Shown here: piece by piece, positions 1 through 11,541 of the stretch
How the letters are laid out: every line of letters starts with the position of its first letter
Position numbering within the stretch: position 1 is the first letter of the stretch
Source of the DNA: Auriscalpium vulgare
Lineage: Eukaryota > Basidiomycota > Agaricomycetes > Russulales > Auriscalpiaceae
Length of the DNA stretch: 64,000 bases
Reading direction: 5' to 3'
Assembly: GCA_019915015.1 (NCBI GenBank)
Contig: JAHBBC010000016.1
Location: forward strand, 310,001-374,000
Notes under the pieces: model-generated
Told to the model about the DNA's origin: nothing
Databases searched by the model: none
What the model saw: only the letters and a program-made list of their open reading frames with translations
Program-made: the position numbers and the translations under genes

Positions 1-1999
1 ACCTGACGACGCGCGCCGCTCGCCAGCGGACTACCTATCGACATGTCAGGCCATTGCCAAGGCAGTGTCGAACGCGTCGGATGTGTACTATCCAGGGCTT
101 CGTACGTTCGCTGTCATATAACACTGCAACATTCGAGTTGACCATCTGTTCATAAACTAGTGTCCCTGAACTACGCTGCAGATAATGCGCACTGGGCAGC
201 GTCGAGCTCTGACGTGTCGGCATGCTCAGTTGAGCCGGGTACAGTTGCCGACGTTGGTGAAATTGCGAGCAAATTGTTTTTTTTTGCATCAAGGACAGAT
301 GCTAACAAACCGACAGCTACAAATTGTGGGATCCACGAAAACTCCTTTTGCGGTACGGCCCTATATTCCTACTGGCGCCCTCATCTTTGACAATAATTTA
401 TCTAGGTCAAGGGCGGGGGACACGCAAGCAACCCTGGATTCTCGTCCACGAAAGGCGTTCAAGTATCTATGAGCCGATTCAATCAAGTGACGAACAATCC
501 TGCAGCGAGTACTGTAGACGTCGGCGCTGGCCTCATATGGGACGACGTTTACAAGGCTCTAGATGGCACCGGCGTGAACATCGTAGGCGGCCGTGTCCCT
601 GGAGTCGGCGTAGCGGGCTTTACCCTCGGTGGAGGTAAGTTCATCGCGCTCCGGGAAGACATGAGCGCAACGAACTGACCACTTTACAGGGTACTCTTGG
701 AAAACAAATCAGTATGGTTTGACAATCGACAACATCGCTGCGTACGAGCTCGTTCTGCCTAGTGGGAATGTGACCACGGTCACCTCAGCCGATAATGACC
801 TGTGGTTTGCTCTGCGGGTGCGTCTCTGTCAGTTCAACAGTCCTATACGTGGGTTACTCAATAAGAGGCAACAGGGTGGGGGCAATAACTTTGTAAATGC
901 TTTCAGGTCTCATGCGCACAGTTAGCAAAATACACATTATCCGTTACGCAGGGCATCGTGACAAAATTCACTTTGAAGTCCCACCCGCAGACGGACGTTT
1001 GGGTGCGATCCAATATTTTTCCACGCTGTGAGCTCTGACAGTGACTACATTGCAAGGGGGGCTCCGTCATCTACTCGAACCTCGAAAACGACGTGCTCTT
1101 CGCAGCGATCGCAAAGTATTCGTCAACAGTCAACGACAAGAAAGCTGCCATCCTGCCGACCATCAACACAGAAGTAGGCGGCCTAGTAAGCAGTGCCTAG
1201 CTTTCATCTCAAGATTTGAAAATCTAACTATTCCTCGCGCAGTTTATCATAGTCGTGTTGATGTTCTATGACGGACCTTCCCCGCCGTCGGGCATCTTCG
1301 ACGATCTCCTAGCTATCCCGAGTGAAACGAATTCAGTCAAGACACAGTCCTTCAGTTCGTTCTTGACGTCCCTGCCGAGCACCAATCCGGCTGCAGGACC
1401 TCGGTACGTCTTGTGCAGCAGCGCCGATCGTGATCAGTGGCTGATATCTTCGGTCGATGTATCAGTGCATTGTTCAGCAGTGTATCTGTTTTGCAGTACA
1501 CAGATTCGCTGTTGAAGGTTATTTACAATGAGACTGTGGTAAGCTGATGCCTGCGCAGCCTCTGAAGTTTCCCAATGAGTCTCACCCCGCGTTCTTCACT
1601 CAGTATTGGGCCGCCCGCCTGGCGCTCCTCGATACAAGCCCTTTCGTCTCTTACGACATTGAGCCCTTCAATCCGGCACTCTTCTCATACGGTTCGGGTT
1701 CCGCATACCCACCATCGCGAGCGCAGCCGCTCCTCCCCACAAACCTATACTTCTCCTGGACACTCTCGGCCATTGACGGTCAAGTCCATGATGCGATCCT
1801 TCAGAGCTCCAATACAATCAAGGCGGCGGCAGTGGCGGAGGGTCAGAATGTGGACGGCGCGTCGGAATATGGCAATTACGCCCTATACGATACGCCGCTG
1901 CAGGGGATATATGGCGGCAATGTCGCTCGGCTTAAGGCAATTCATGCAAGGGTGGACCCGCAGAATGTCATGGGGTTAGCAGGAGGCTTCAAATTTTAA
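1..1999 (+). CDS. FAD-linked oxidoreductase, PCMH/BBE type (5' end missing)
   Basis: A flavin-dependent oxidase of the berberine-bridge/VAO superfamily; fungal members are usually secreted and oxidise sugars, alkaloids or other small alcohols. The frame is broken by about nine short introns, so single frames show only pieces. In order I read KTPFA joined to VKGGGHASNPGFSST (FAD-binding loop with the usual GGGH, about 329-465), VDVGAGLIWDDVY, then GGRVPGVGVAGFTLGGG before a GTAAGT donor at 634, GGYSW after it, GNVTTV, a GGGNNFG block, and a C-terminal BBE-like end (YGNYALYDTPLQGIYGG ... RVDPQNVMG) stopping at 1999. Upstream pieces such as SACSVEPGTVADVGEI are in the right order for the family, so the true start lies left of the window. 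Exon limits are my estimates and the substrate cannot be inferred. Confidence 0.8.
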
Positions 2000-2114
2000 T
2001 CAGCCGGCTTCTCATTCACGGGACTATACTTTATCAAAATAATCGGGCTCGGCACCGTCGAGGCGTGGAAGTGCGGCTCTGATATCTTGACTCTCTTAGC
2101 TCGCAATGAAATAG

Positions 2115-2216
2115 TAGCATCCATGTGTATAGTGATAGCATCCATGTCTGCGGTGATATCCATGCGTACAGTGATAGTATCCATGTGTACAGTAATAGTA
2201 TCCATGCGAACGACAG
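2115..2216. repeat. Short ~21-bp tandem repeat
   Basis: About five imperfect copies of a ~21-bp unit close to TAGTATCCATGTGTACAGTGA (one copy is 18 bp). It lies just 3' of the oxidoreductase and 3' of the convergent aspartic peptidase. Open frames through it are repeat artefacts. Confidence 0.8.
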
Positions 2217-2273
2217 TATCACCTCGAAGATACAATGTACAGAACCTCAAGCGTCAAGATCTAGCTTTTCTTT

Positions 2274-4144
2274 CTAATTCGCATCGTCCTGTAGAAGATG
2301 CGCCATCTTCTTCGGCGGCGTCGGTTCCCGCACAGGGAAGAACGGTTGGATCTCGCCAAAACGCCAACCATCTGCTTCCCTGGACGCCTTCCTCCAGCGA
2401 TCCACTGCGATGATCGTGCCGGCGATGAGCATCAGCAAGACCGCACCCCCGATGGACGACAGCGCAATCACGGCTGTCTTGTTCCTAGTGAAGAAGCAAT
2501 GGTCGGAGTGAACGGAAGCAAACGCTGGTGTCTTATTGCTCATCTGGGCCGCCTGAGCACCGGTGGTATCGACTCCATTGAGGCGAGTTTTGACGAATTC
2601 TAGATGGGCTGCGCTCGCATTGGTGGTGGATATTAGTTGCATGTATGGGTCGTCTGTGCTCTTGGAGTCCGAGATGAGATTGCCGTAGCTGTATGAAATG
2701 TACACATTTCGCACTGAAAACCCCAGATCGGTCAGCAAGGAGGTTACTGGTTAGATGATCGACTCACGGAAGGGAGCCCCGAGAATCAAGTCAGGGCCGT
2801 GTGGGATAATATCAACAGGTTGGAACTGGCAAGAAAGTATCAACTGATAGAAGCCCTAGATGATAGTGTGTCGCTTTACAGTTCCGGCACACTCTCCAGG
2901 CTGTGCGGTTCCATTCGTAAGGACGGTAGCGGCGCTCAACACATCAAGCGGATGTATCACGAATGTTGAGCCTGCGACTTTGATCGTCACGTTGACTTCG
3001 AGGTCACACGGAAGATACCACAGTGAACGTTTGTCGTCGAATCGAGCATCCTTGAACCTCGAGTATATCGAAGAGGCGACGGGACTGCAGATGGCCATCA
3101 GATACATGGAACCGCACAAAGTGCGGGCACTCACGACGACACTTGTACTAATGACGAGCCAGTATCGAACAATGCCGTCAACTGGCGTCCATTCTGTGAT
3201 TTGGCGCTATTGCTGGGCGTTGATATGATAGGCAAACCATCTGGACCCAATATGCCGTCTTCGTCAAGAAGAGTTTGCCAACGATGGATGGTCGGATCCT
3301 TCTTGGAAGACTTTGGTGGGATTGCTAGAGTAATTTTCGTCTGTTGAGCAATGCGTTCGAAGCCTGCCAGGGTTTCGCCTATAGTAAAATGCCCTGACGC
3401 CGCATCGTCAATTCCGTTCGTGCGATTGAGCAGGACTGTGATAATTCGAGGCAGGCTAGTATTCTGTGTGAATATGCGATCAATGACACTTTTGCCGACT
3501 GCTTTTGAGCCAAGCGCGTCGTCAATGCTGGAGAGCGAAGGTGGTCCAAGGCCAATGCCGCCGCCATAGCTGATAATCGACCCTGATGAAGGTACCATCT
3601 CGACTGTAAACACGTACGCAACAGGTAATCAATTTAATAACTCGGATACATGTCGTAGGGACTCACAGAAGGCTTGGTCGTTCAAAGTAAAACCCGCAAA
3701 ATCGAGCCCGGCGGACTTGATAGGTCCTTCCTCAGGTGAGTCAGTATCATGTATGCTGACCAAAAACCAATACTACCTTCGGAGGCTACTTCGCCAGTCG
3801 GTGTCTTTAGCCGCGCTACAGTGCCCAAGTCCTTGGAGCCATCCACCCAGTTCGACACCCAGAGGTCGGAACTGAACAACATCAGATAGGCGGCTGACAC
3901 AAAGAGAAGAGACGATTACTCACATTCCAGTATCAATGTAGACGGTGCGCTGGTTCCCGTTGAGAGAAATGTTGGTGTAGTATCTCAAGTCGTCTGCTTC
4001 GGCGAGGTTGAAGCCAGTGTCTGTCTTAGTCGATGATTTTGCCAAGACATTTGGCCAGTCAGCGCGAACATTCAAGTGAATAGCAGCGGCCTGAGACGCG
4101 TGAAATGCCACGACGAAGGCAAGAGCATAGCAAAAGCGGGGCAT
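2274..4144 (-). CDS. Membrane-anchored aspartic peptidase (A1 family), copy 1
   Basis: A pepsin-like acid protease destined for the secretory pathway. The ATG at 4144 opens a signal peptide (MPRFCYALAFVVAFHASQA) and a short pro-region. Exon 1 ends in YIDTG and the next exon continues SDLWV, giving the first catalytic Asp. Further exons read GPIKSAGLDFAGFTL, a long block 3604-3141 with IISYGGGIGLGPP, LLDEDGILGPDG and the second active site LTALFDTGSSLVQV, then SPVASSIYSRF, FQPVDIIPHGPDLILGAPF, and RNVYISYSYGN. The last exon has a hydrophobic helix (ALSSIGGAVLLMLIAGTII) and a basic tail, so the enzyme is probably tethered to the plasma membrane or wall. About seven exons; internal borders are approximate. 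Both catalytic DTG motifs are present, so it is probably active. It is a tandem paralogue of the next gene. Confidence 0.85.
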
Positions 4145-4568
4145 GAAGACGATAGTTAGAAGTCCCTGCAGTGGCCCAAGTAAAGGGCATTCGAACCTGT
4201 GCATTCGGTGCAGAGCTACAGAGTCGCGGCGAAGGCCACGCGGCGGCGCCGACGCCCAAGCTATACTTAGGGAAAGTGATCTAGTGGCATGGCGTAGTGC
4301 GAGCGCTGTTGGTCCTTGGACATCATTATTCAATTTGCAGTCCGGTGTCTTCCGGTGTTCGCGGATTCTCAAGTTCCGTGACTCCTTTGATGGGATGAAA
4401 TGTAGACTCACAGTACTGTCAGAGTCGGGTGTCGCGGGTTGCGCCGGTTAATATTCTATTGCCGTGTGCCCCTGCCCAATAAGGTATGATATATTATACC
4501 TACATGCTATCTAAGTCCTTAATGTCCGTCCAGAAGCTAATAAATAACCTAAGTATTTTCCATATTCA
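4145..4568. other. Intergenic, upstream of aspartic peptidase copy 1
   Basis: Contains the presumed promoter of copy 1 and the 3' flank of copy 2. No ORF or repeat that I can support; an AT-rich patch lies at about 4470-4565. Confidence 0.5.
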
Positions 4569-6410
4569 CTAGGACTCTGCCGCCATGTCGAGAACTGTGT
4601 ACCTCTTGCTGTTCTTATACCTCTTCACCCTTTCCACCAGAACTGGTGAATGCAACGAGTGCAAATCATCAGCAAGGTCGTGAACGTTGGCGCTCTTCAC
4701 CGTCCTTCTCCATTTATACAGCGCATAGATCGCAAACACAACAAGTGCAAGAACCAAAGCCCCGCCGACCTCGAAGGACACGAGGAGAACCGTTTTGTGG
4801 CGTTCAAAAAAGCAATCCTGGAAATGGGGGTCTTGCGTGCTCGAAATTGCGGAGGTAAGGCGCTGGCTTCCAGTAGTGTCTATGCCGTGGAGCCGAACAC
4901 CGACGAAGTCGGCATGGGAAGTATCGTTCGTCGTGGACAGGAGCTGCACAAAGGGAGATGCTCTTGTTGTAGATCCATCGACAAAGTCCCCGTAGTTGAT
5001 GAGCAAGTATACATTGCGGACTATGCGACAGGATGAGCTGAGCCCGCAAAATAGAAAGTCGCTTCAGAACTTACGAAACGCCATCCCCAAAATCATATCG
5101 ATATCTGGATCGCCTTTGTATGTTATAGGCTGGAACTGTCAAGCGGTACTGAACATTTGCAGGGTAGAAACTAGATGTCCGCTTACCGTCCCAGTGCACT
5201 CACCAGGCTTGGCATCAGACAGGCCGTCATAGTCCGTGCTCATGTCCAGAGGATGGACAGGATACAGTTGGCCCCCGATCTTGAATGAGACGTTCAACTC
5301 TGCTGTGCAGGGAATAACCCAAAAATTATGCGCCTTGTCGAATCGGGCACCGTCAATCCTCGAGTAAAAAGCCTCCGCAACGGAACTGTGGCGTCGCGTC
5401 AGTTTCCGTTAACTGAGAATGCCGCCTTCACTAACGGGAGCACCTGGGGCATCGAGAACCCAGAGTCGAATACCGCCGTCAGCTGCGCCTTGTTAGACGT
5501 GCTCGCAACAGCGCTTTTCACATTGATCGGCTGCCCATCTGGTCCAATGACGCCGTCTTCGTCCAGCAGGACCTGCCAGTGCTGTTCGCCGCTATCCTTG
5601 CGCGCGTTCACCGTTACATTCACCGTTGGCTGATTCACGATACGTTCATAGCCAGGTACCAGTTCGCCGATGGTGATGCTCCCAGGAACCGGCTCTGCGG
5701 GATCATCAGAGCGATTGAGCAGTATTGTGAGGGAATTAGGGGTGCTGGTGTTCTGGCGGAATATGCGGTCGAGGGGAGCGTCGCCAGCTGGTTTCTGCCC
5801 GAGCGCTGAATATACTTCTGAGCTAGAAGTTGGGCCCACGCCAATGACTGCGTCATCAGGCAATGTTGACGTCGACGGGTCGATTTCAACTGCGAAAAAA
5901 ATTAGACAATCCAAGAGAAAGAAAAGACGACTTACTGAACGCTTGATCGGGAACATTGAAGCCGAGCAGGTCAAGGGACGCTGTCTTTACCGGGCCTAGG
6001 CGCTGTTGAGCAAGAATTGAAGACAACATCGGTAATCCATAACGCACCCGCTACTTCCCCTATGGCATAGGAAAGGGATGCATTGGTGCCAGTCGCTACG
6101 GCGCCTGGTATGGAGCGAGCCACCCACAGATCTGAGCTATGGATGCACGTGAGGATACTGTTTGACCACGTACTAGGAAAGGTTAGCCGTACCTTCCTGT
6201 ATCAAGGAGTGCATTGAACACTTGACCACCGACGGTGATATTGACATAGTACTTGACGTTGGAGTTGTTGTCGAGAGTGGCGATGCCACCTCGCCGCCCG
6301 TGGGAGGCGCGAGCATCGATGCCACGAACCTCGAGGCGAAGAGCCACAGCAGAGCTAGAAAGTCCGAGAACAATAGTAAGGGCAAGGAGAGACCAAGACG
6401 ACGTTTTCAT
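4569..6410 (-). CDS. Membrane-anchored aspartic peptidase (A1 family), copy 2
   Basis: Tandem paralogue of the preceding peptidase with the same exon plan. The ATG at 6410 starts a signal peptide (MKTSSWSLLALTIVLGLSSS). Exon 1 ends LLDTG and splices to SSDLWVARS, giving the first catalytic motif DTGSS. Then follow GPVKTASLDLLGFNV, a long exon 5890-5400 with AVIGVGPTSS, LLDEDGVIGPDG and the second motif AVFDSGFSMPQV, then AEAFYSRIDGARF, DPDIDMILGMAF, RNVYLLINYGDF, and a C-terminal helix (LLVSFEVGGALVLALVVFAI) followed by a basic cytosolic tail ending at 4569. The second active-site triplet is DSG instead of DTG; DSG is functional in many A1 enzymes, so activity is likely. Exon borders are estimates. 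Confidence 0.85.
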
Positions 6411-7142
6411 GGCAAGCCCAGTGAGATGATGGAGGGTTCAACGACGCGTGTAAGGAGCGATGGGTTGCTGTGCTAGCAGTCGCCAGTCCTGACATATAGC
6501 AGCGCGGTCAAGGCGCGCAATGCCATGCGGTTAGCGATAAACCCGGAGATGTAATCAGAGAATACGTTCCTTGTTCCACTGGGCGCCAGCGCTTCAGCTC
6601 CTGAGAAAGCCACCGGGAATGCCGTGTATCCTTAATATCCTACGATCCTCACGGTAAAACAGCTAGACGGAGGAGGGAGGGATCCAGAATGATGGCCGCG
6701 CGGGCAGCTTCTATGCTGGCAGTGCTGATGATCGTTGCAGCTTCCCTTCTAGGCGGGGCGCCGAAAAACGAGACCCTTATGAGAACCAGGCCTCGGTCGG
6801 AGCACCCCAGAGTCCGAATTACACGCATGCGCGGCTAATTCTTGCGCCAAAATGTAGCTGGATGATATGGCAAGCTGTCACTGTCACTTATCAAGCAGCG
6901 AGCTCAAAAGCAAGAGGCACTCACCAACTGGAATACTTACATGAAATTCAGGCCCAAGTCAACATCTCTGACAACCATGATCCAGGCACGTGGCTGCTTG
7001 GCATCAATTATTATGTAACCATCCTCGGGCTGGAGCCCGAAGCGGCAGTACATGTTTGGTCGCAAGAGCTGCGACATCGATTGAATAATTATTGACGCAC
7101 GTACAAGTACCAGTAAATAAGACGCAAGGTAGGGTTAAATTA
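6411..7142. other. Intergenic, left flank of the mobile region
   Basis: Promoter side of aspartic peptidase copy 2. I see no convincing gene; a 77-codon frame at 6862-7095 has no recognisable motif. At 7130-7140 is TAGGGTTAAAT, which recurs in the same orientation at 27267-27277 beyond the other end of the mobile region. Confidence 0.5.
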
Positions 7143-7181
7143 GGCTACATCAAAGTTAGGGCCCTTGGCTGGCAGACCCCC
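7143..7181 (+). repeat. Left terminal inverted repeat of the DNA transposon
   Basis: Begins GGCTACATCAAAGTTAGGGC and ends GGCAGACCCCC. Against the reverse complement of 27181-27220 I count 14/14 matches over CATCAAAGTTAGGG and 17/20 over the next 20 bases, with one indel near the tip. Weaker similarity seems to continue inward. Confidence 0.7.
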
Positions 7182-8901
7182 AGGCACGGTACCGACCCCA
7201 TATACGGACGTCCTCGATCACCTTTGTAATTCACCCTCGTAGTACAGTAGTAGTAAGCAAAAATACACGTGAGGACGCGTCGACGCGTTGTGCGTATCAA
7301 CGGAGTCACGAGCCCCCTGTGCAGTACAGGAGCATGTCGACGGCCCTCATGCACCTCTATACCTATTACCCCCGCTCGCTGATACCCCTTTCCATGCCCG
7401 ACGCCGCACAGGACCGCTGGTCGTCCTTCGATGGTCAAAAGCTCATAGCAACGATTTTGAAGGCGGCTATCCCGGCCTGGCCAGATGGCCCACATGCCTG
7501 GCAAGTGGAGGCAACGGCACACATCCTGGAGGGCAGGAACGAGCTCGTCATCGCGCCGTGCGGGGAGGGAAAGACTGCGGTGATGTACCTGCATCTACTC
7601 GTCCGCAAGGCTTTGCGAGAAAATCCTACCCTCCCGCGACTGGGTGTTGACGTCACCGAGACGCCGGTTGTACTCACGGTAACACCACTGACGGCGCTCG
7701 CTGACAGCCAGGTGAGTTGTTGGTTCATGCAGAAAGTGTGCGTAGCGCTTACCTCCAGCTAGGTGGCCGAGATGAAGAGGGTCGGCATCAAAGCAATATC
7801 TCTCGATAGCCAGGAGATGTCCGACGCGCGGCTTCGAGGCGATGACCTGATGAAGGAAGTCAGAGCATGCGACTGGTCCGTTGTGCTCACCTCACCAGAG
7901 CGCCTTACGGATCCCGAGTTCGACAACGTCCTGCGGGACGACGAGTTTATCAAGAATCTTGCGCTGTACTGCGGAGACGAGGCACATACCATCGTCTCAT
8001 GGGGTCAGACTTTCCGAGAGTCCTACAGCGACATCAACCGTGTCATTGCGCGCATTCCTGCGCGTGTCCCGGTCCTGCTCATGACTGCAACACTCACTCT
8101 CCAGGCTGAGAAGGTGCTCTTGTCGCTGATGGGCTTTCGCGCGGGCGCATACCATACGATCAGGAGGCCAATTGAGCGGCCAAACATGCGGATCGTGTTC
8201 CGCACCTTGCACCATGGCCTCGGCAACAAGGAGTTCCCGGACCTAGCGTGGGTCGTTCAGCACCGGTACAAGACCCTGCTATACTGCCAAACTTACCGCA
8301 TGTGCTTCCGTCTTGCCTCATATCTGCAGAAACTACTGCCCCTCGAGACCCGCGAACGCCATGTTCGTGTCTACGACGCCCTCAGTGACGACTCGGGGCT
8401 CGGCGGAAACGAGAATGAAGCCGTCTTGGATGCCTTCGAGAACGACCCCGAGACATTCGTGATTGTCGCGACGTTGAAGTTTGGCATGGGCGTGGACGTG
8501 CGCGGCGTCCGGTTTGCTGCAAACGTTGGCATTGCGAAGACTGCGGCACAAGTTCATCAGCAAAACGGGCGCGCGGTGCGCAACAAGAAAGAGATCGGGG
8601 TAGGACTCACTTATGTTGAGATGGCGTACGTCAAGACTGTCCTCGAAGAGTACGAGAAGGCACATCAAGACGATGATGTTGACCTGGCGGAGCTGGACGT
8701 TCTTCCTGCGCCGACACCGGAGGAGCAACAAGTCCAGCGAAAGGCTGTCCAGACGCGCAAAACGAAAGACGATGATGAGGATGCGACGGGACGCAGCCAC
8801 CTTGAAGACCCCGACTTGCGCAGACTTGTCCTCTGCCACGCGAAGCAGCTCTGTCTCGTGGCAGAGTTCAACCGCTTGTTTGGAGGCCCAGATGTGTCTT
8901 C

Positions 8902-8905
8902 CCAC
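8902..8905. repeat. Target site duplication (left), CCAC
   Basis: CCAC directly before the LTR at 8906 matches CCAC directly after the other LTR at 23001-23004. A 4-bp duplication suits a Ty3/Gypsy integrase. Confidence 0.8.
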
Positions 8906-9620
8906 TGATGAGTAAACCCCCACTGCAGTCGCTGGAGGGGCCAAGGGTCGGGGTGAGGAGTGCTCTACTGCCTGGGGCGAGAGGAGAGAGGGTAAGAAGG
9001 AGCGTGAGAGCGCGCGACCGCTGGCGAAAACCCCCAACCACAGCGCGCTCTCTATCCTGGGGCGCGCTGCCGCTGCCGTCCTTCTCCTACTAGCCAGATA
9101 CCGTCAGTCCCGTCGCAAACGTAATACACATACCGTCAGTCCAGCACCGTGCCGTCGAGTCCCTCAGTCTCCCATTTCGCTCGCCGTGTTCGCCTAAGCC
9201 GTACTGACTTGGTGACTCTTCGCCGAGACTACCGCTTCCCCTGCCGCTGCTATCTTCGCCTTTCCCCTAGTGCATGGTTAGGTCCCGTCGCCTGGTTCGC
9301 CGAACGCTCGCTAGGGTCGTATCTCTTGTTTTGTGCTGTGAAGTCTCGGGTGTCGTCTCCCAAGGGTAGATTGCTTTGTCATCACTCGTACACGTACACT
9401 CTATGCTCTATCACCTCTCGATTCCCACGCTACCCTTCGTTCGGCGCCTACGACATCTCCCGCCTCCGGTCACTCTACCCTTCGCGAGTGGCAACCTTCC
9501 CTCAGTTCGCTGCGTTTCGCCGACCTTGGTTCTGTCCCGCCGCGCCCAGGGGAGAGTGTGGTGGTGTGGTTTGAGGTGTGCGGTCCGGTCTACGTGCCTG
9601 TAGCACGCGAGGTCCCATCA
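8906..9620 (-). repeat. 3' LTR of the Gypsy element
   Basis: 715 bp, TG...CA with 5-bp inverted ends (TGATG/CATCA), identical to 22286-23000. Contains TTCGCCGAA at 9296. Its first three plus-strand bases act as the stop codon of the truncated helicase frame. Confidence 0.97.
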
Positions 9621-9637
9621 TTCCTCCCCCCAACTGA
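9621..9637 (-). promoter_or_regulatory. Polypurine tract next to the 3' LTR
   Basis: On the element's sense strand this reads CAGTTGGGGGGAGGAA and abuts the LTR start, the expected place for the plus-strand primer. Near-identical copies lie at 11415, 12867 and 15400. Confidence 0.8.
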
Positions 9638-9785
9638 GCTACCGACTGTCCTCAGTCGGGTCCTCCTCGGAGACCCTCGGCGATGCTCGGCGAATCGCGC
9701 TCCTGAAAAGACCCCCTCCCTACCGCCGAAGGCCCTAGCTGCGCCATCCCCGACGCCGCTATCCCAAACACACCCAACCACCAAC

Positions 9786-11009
9786 ATGGCCTGGTCCCCT
9801 TCCATCCTTGCCTTCCAACTCCATACCTTACGCCAGCTCGCTGAAGTCCCGCGTCCCTTCGCGTTCGCCGAAGACTCCGCCGTGGCCCTGGCCGAGCTGG
9901 AGACTTGGGGGCGCCAGCTGGTGGCCCTCCTGGTACGTGAACCGCGTTGCTCGTCCGTTTTTATGCCCAAATCTGACCGTAATTGCCCACAGGAAAACTT
10001 GGACCGCGGCAGTTCGCCCAGCATCTTTGCCGCCGCCGAACGAGTTGCTATGCCTTTGTTTGAGCAGGCCATGTTGCTAGCGCCCACGACTACCGCCAGC
10101 TTCGCCGAATGGGCCCGGCCCCTCCTGCGGCTGTACTCCGCCTACCACGCCCCCATGCACCCCTGGGATGCCGTCCTGGGCCCCGACGAGGGGCTCCCCG
10201 TGCGCGAGCTCCTTTTTAAAGCCAGCATCGTTGAGGAGGATCTGTGGACCACATACCGCGCCGGGACCAGCGACGTCGAGTCTTATTTGGAGGAGCTACG
10301 TCAGTTCCACGCCACGTTCCCCGCCCATCGTCCCCGCGGAATGCAGACCTTCGTCGCCGACGTTCTCCGCCGTGTTTTGACGCAGGCTGCCATCGTCATC
10401 GACCAATCTGACGGGGGTAGCCGTGTTCTGCTAGCCACGGTCGACCAACACGCCTCCCTGACTACCCAGCTCAACGCGCGTGCTTCGCGTGGCCGTCACC
10501 TCGCCGGACTTGGTGGTCGTTTGTTGGGCGCCTTCGTGGCTGAGTCCACTAGCAGCTTGGATCGCTTCCATTCCGCCTTGCGCTCCTTGGTCGGTATCCG
10601 CGCCGCGTGGGCTGACGCCCCTTATCTCCTCGACCTCATTGCCGAGCCCGTCGTCATCCTGGAGCGTAGCTTTATAGCCTTCCTGGAACGCGGCCGCGTC
10701 TACCACCACTTCCTTCTTGGCCTGCCCGCGACGGCTGCTGTGGCCGATCCGTTCGCCGGCTCCGCGGTGGCTATGATGTTGCTCGGTGGCGATCTCTCCG
10801 ATTCCTCCGACGGAGAGGACGGGGCGTCGTACAGCCCCCTCGGCGTCACCTACAGCCCTAGCAACGGTTCCGCGGCGTCCAACGCTGAAGTCGCCCTAAC
10901 GATCGCCGAAGAGTTGGGGGTGGCACTAGATGATGAGGAGATACAGACGTCCTCGGTGGTGCTGACCGCATCCGCTGTGGCCGCTGCCCTTCGTGACGCG
11001 GCCGAGTAG
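9786..11009 (+). CDS. Antisense accessory protein A of the Gypsy element
   Basis: Unknown function. The ATG at 9786 (context CCAACATGG) opens a frame of 387 aa if the intron 9933-9992 (GTACGT..CCACAG, 60 nt) is removed. That intron has a length divisible by three and no stop, so an unspliced 407-aa form is also possible. The protein is mostly helical and rich in Ala/Leu, has no signal peptide, and ends in an acidic Ser/Asp stretch (GGDLSDSSDGEDG). The block FAAAERVAMPLFEQAMLLAP aligns with FLRVAAMVTVPVFEALFVVA of the next gene, and the first exons of both are exactly 49 codons. These two are therefore paralogues. It is transcribed opposite to gag-pol and does not overlap pol, so it needs its own promoter, perhaps antisense activity of the LTR 165 bp upstream. 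Confidence 0.75.
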   Translation: MAWSPSILAFQLHTLRQLAEVPRPFAFAEDSAVALAELETWGRQLVALLVREPRCSSVFMPKSDRNCPQENLDRGSSPSIFAAAERVAMPLFEQAMLLAPTTTASFAEWARPLLRLYSAYHAPMHPWDAVLGPDEGLPVRELLFKASIVEEDLWTTYRAGTSDVESYLEELRQFHATFPAHRPRGMQTFVADVLRRVLTQAAIVIDQSDGGSRVLLATVDQHASLTTQLNARASRGRHLAGLGGRLLGAFVAESTSSLDRFHSALRSLVGIRAAWADAPYLLDLIAEPVVILERSFIAFLERGRVYHHFLLGLPATAAVADPFAGSAVAMMLLGGDLSDSSDGEDGASYSPLGVTYSPSNGSAASNAEVALTIAEELGVALDDEEIQTSSVVLTASAVAAALRDAAE

Positions 11010-11414
11010 TAGATACTTCTGTACCGTTCTGCTCCTTCAAATGGCAATTGTGCGAGTCCTTATGACGCTCCTCGTTGACCCGGGGAGGCGGGGGTTCCTC
11101 CTCCTTCGCTACTGACTGGGCGAAGCTCGCGCGTGGTTCGGCGAACGTCCGCCCCACCCTGTCCTGTCGTTCTGATCCGGTCAACGCGGTCTTCGTGCTC
11201 TCGTCGCTCCTCCTCGCCTTTATCGCTGTTCCGGGTTCCTCATGGTGCTTCTCGCCGCGCCTGTGTCTTGTGTCTTTGATCCGCCCGCTAATCTCCCGAT
11301 AGGTGCCCTTTTTGCTCCGCTGATTTGCCTTTCCCGCTTGTAGTCCGCGGATCCTATTCGGCGGCGGTTCGCTGGCGAACGCCCTGCGATCGCCCTGCGC
11401 TCCTCCACGCGCGT
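11010..11414. other. Spacer between accessory genes A and B
   Basis: No ORF of note. Holds one exact TTCGGCGAA (11137-11145) and a looser copy near 11358-11380. Probably 3' flank of A and promoter of B. Confidence 0.5.
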
Positions 11415-11429
11415 CCTCCCCCCAACTGA
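11415..11429 (-). promoter_or_regulatory. Internal polypurine-tract-like copy 2
   Basis: CCTCCCCCCAACTGA on the plus strand, identical over 15 bases (16 with the preceding T) to the tract at 9623-9637. It lies 113 bp before the start codon of gene B. It could be an extra plus-strand priming site or a pyrimidine-rich core promoter element. Confidence 0.6.
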
Positions 11430-11541
11430 AATTTCGCCTGTCCGCAGGCGCACGCGGCCACCGGCCGCCGGCTCAGGAGTCCCGGCTGGCTGTAGCATAA
11501 AAGCTGACTGGGTCATCTGTCGCCGACGCTCCCCACGTACC

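Noticed and set aside
6862..7095. 77-codon frame left of the transposon
   Set aside because: No motif, no homologous feel, no splice context.
9149..9603. Open frames inside the LTR (and again at 22529-22983)
   Set aside because: Identical in both LTRs, short, no motif; they are by-products of GC-rich LTR sequence.
8906..9620. A 5-bp target duplication for the Gypsy element
   Set aside because: The fifth base does not match (CCCAC against CCACG); four bases fit both flanks.
9558..9785. N-terminal extension of antisense gene A into the LTR
   Set aside because: The frame happens to be open back to a GTG in the LTR, but the ATG at 9786 has good context and matches the exon 1 length of gene B.
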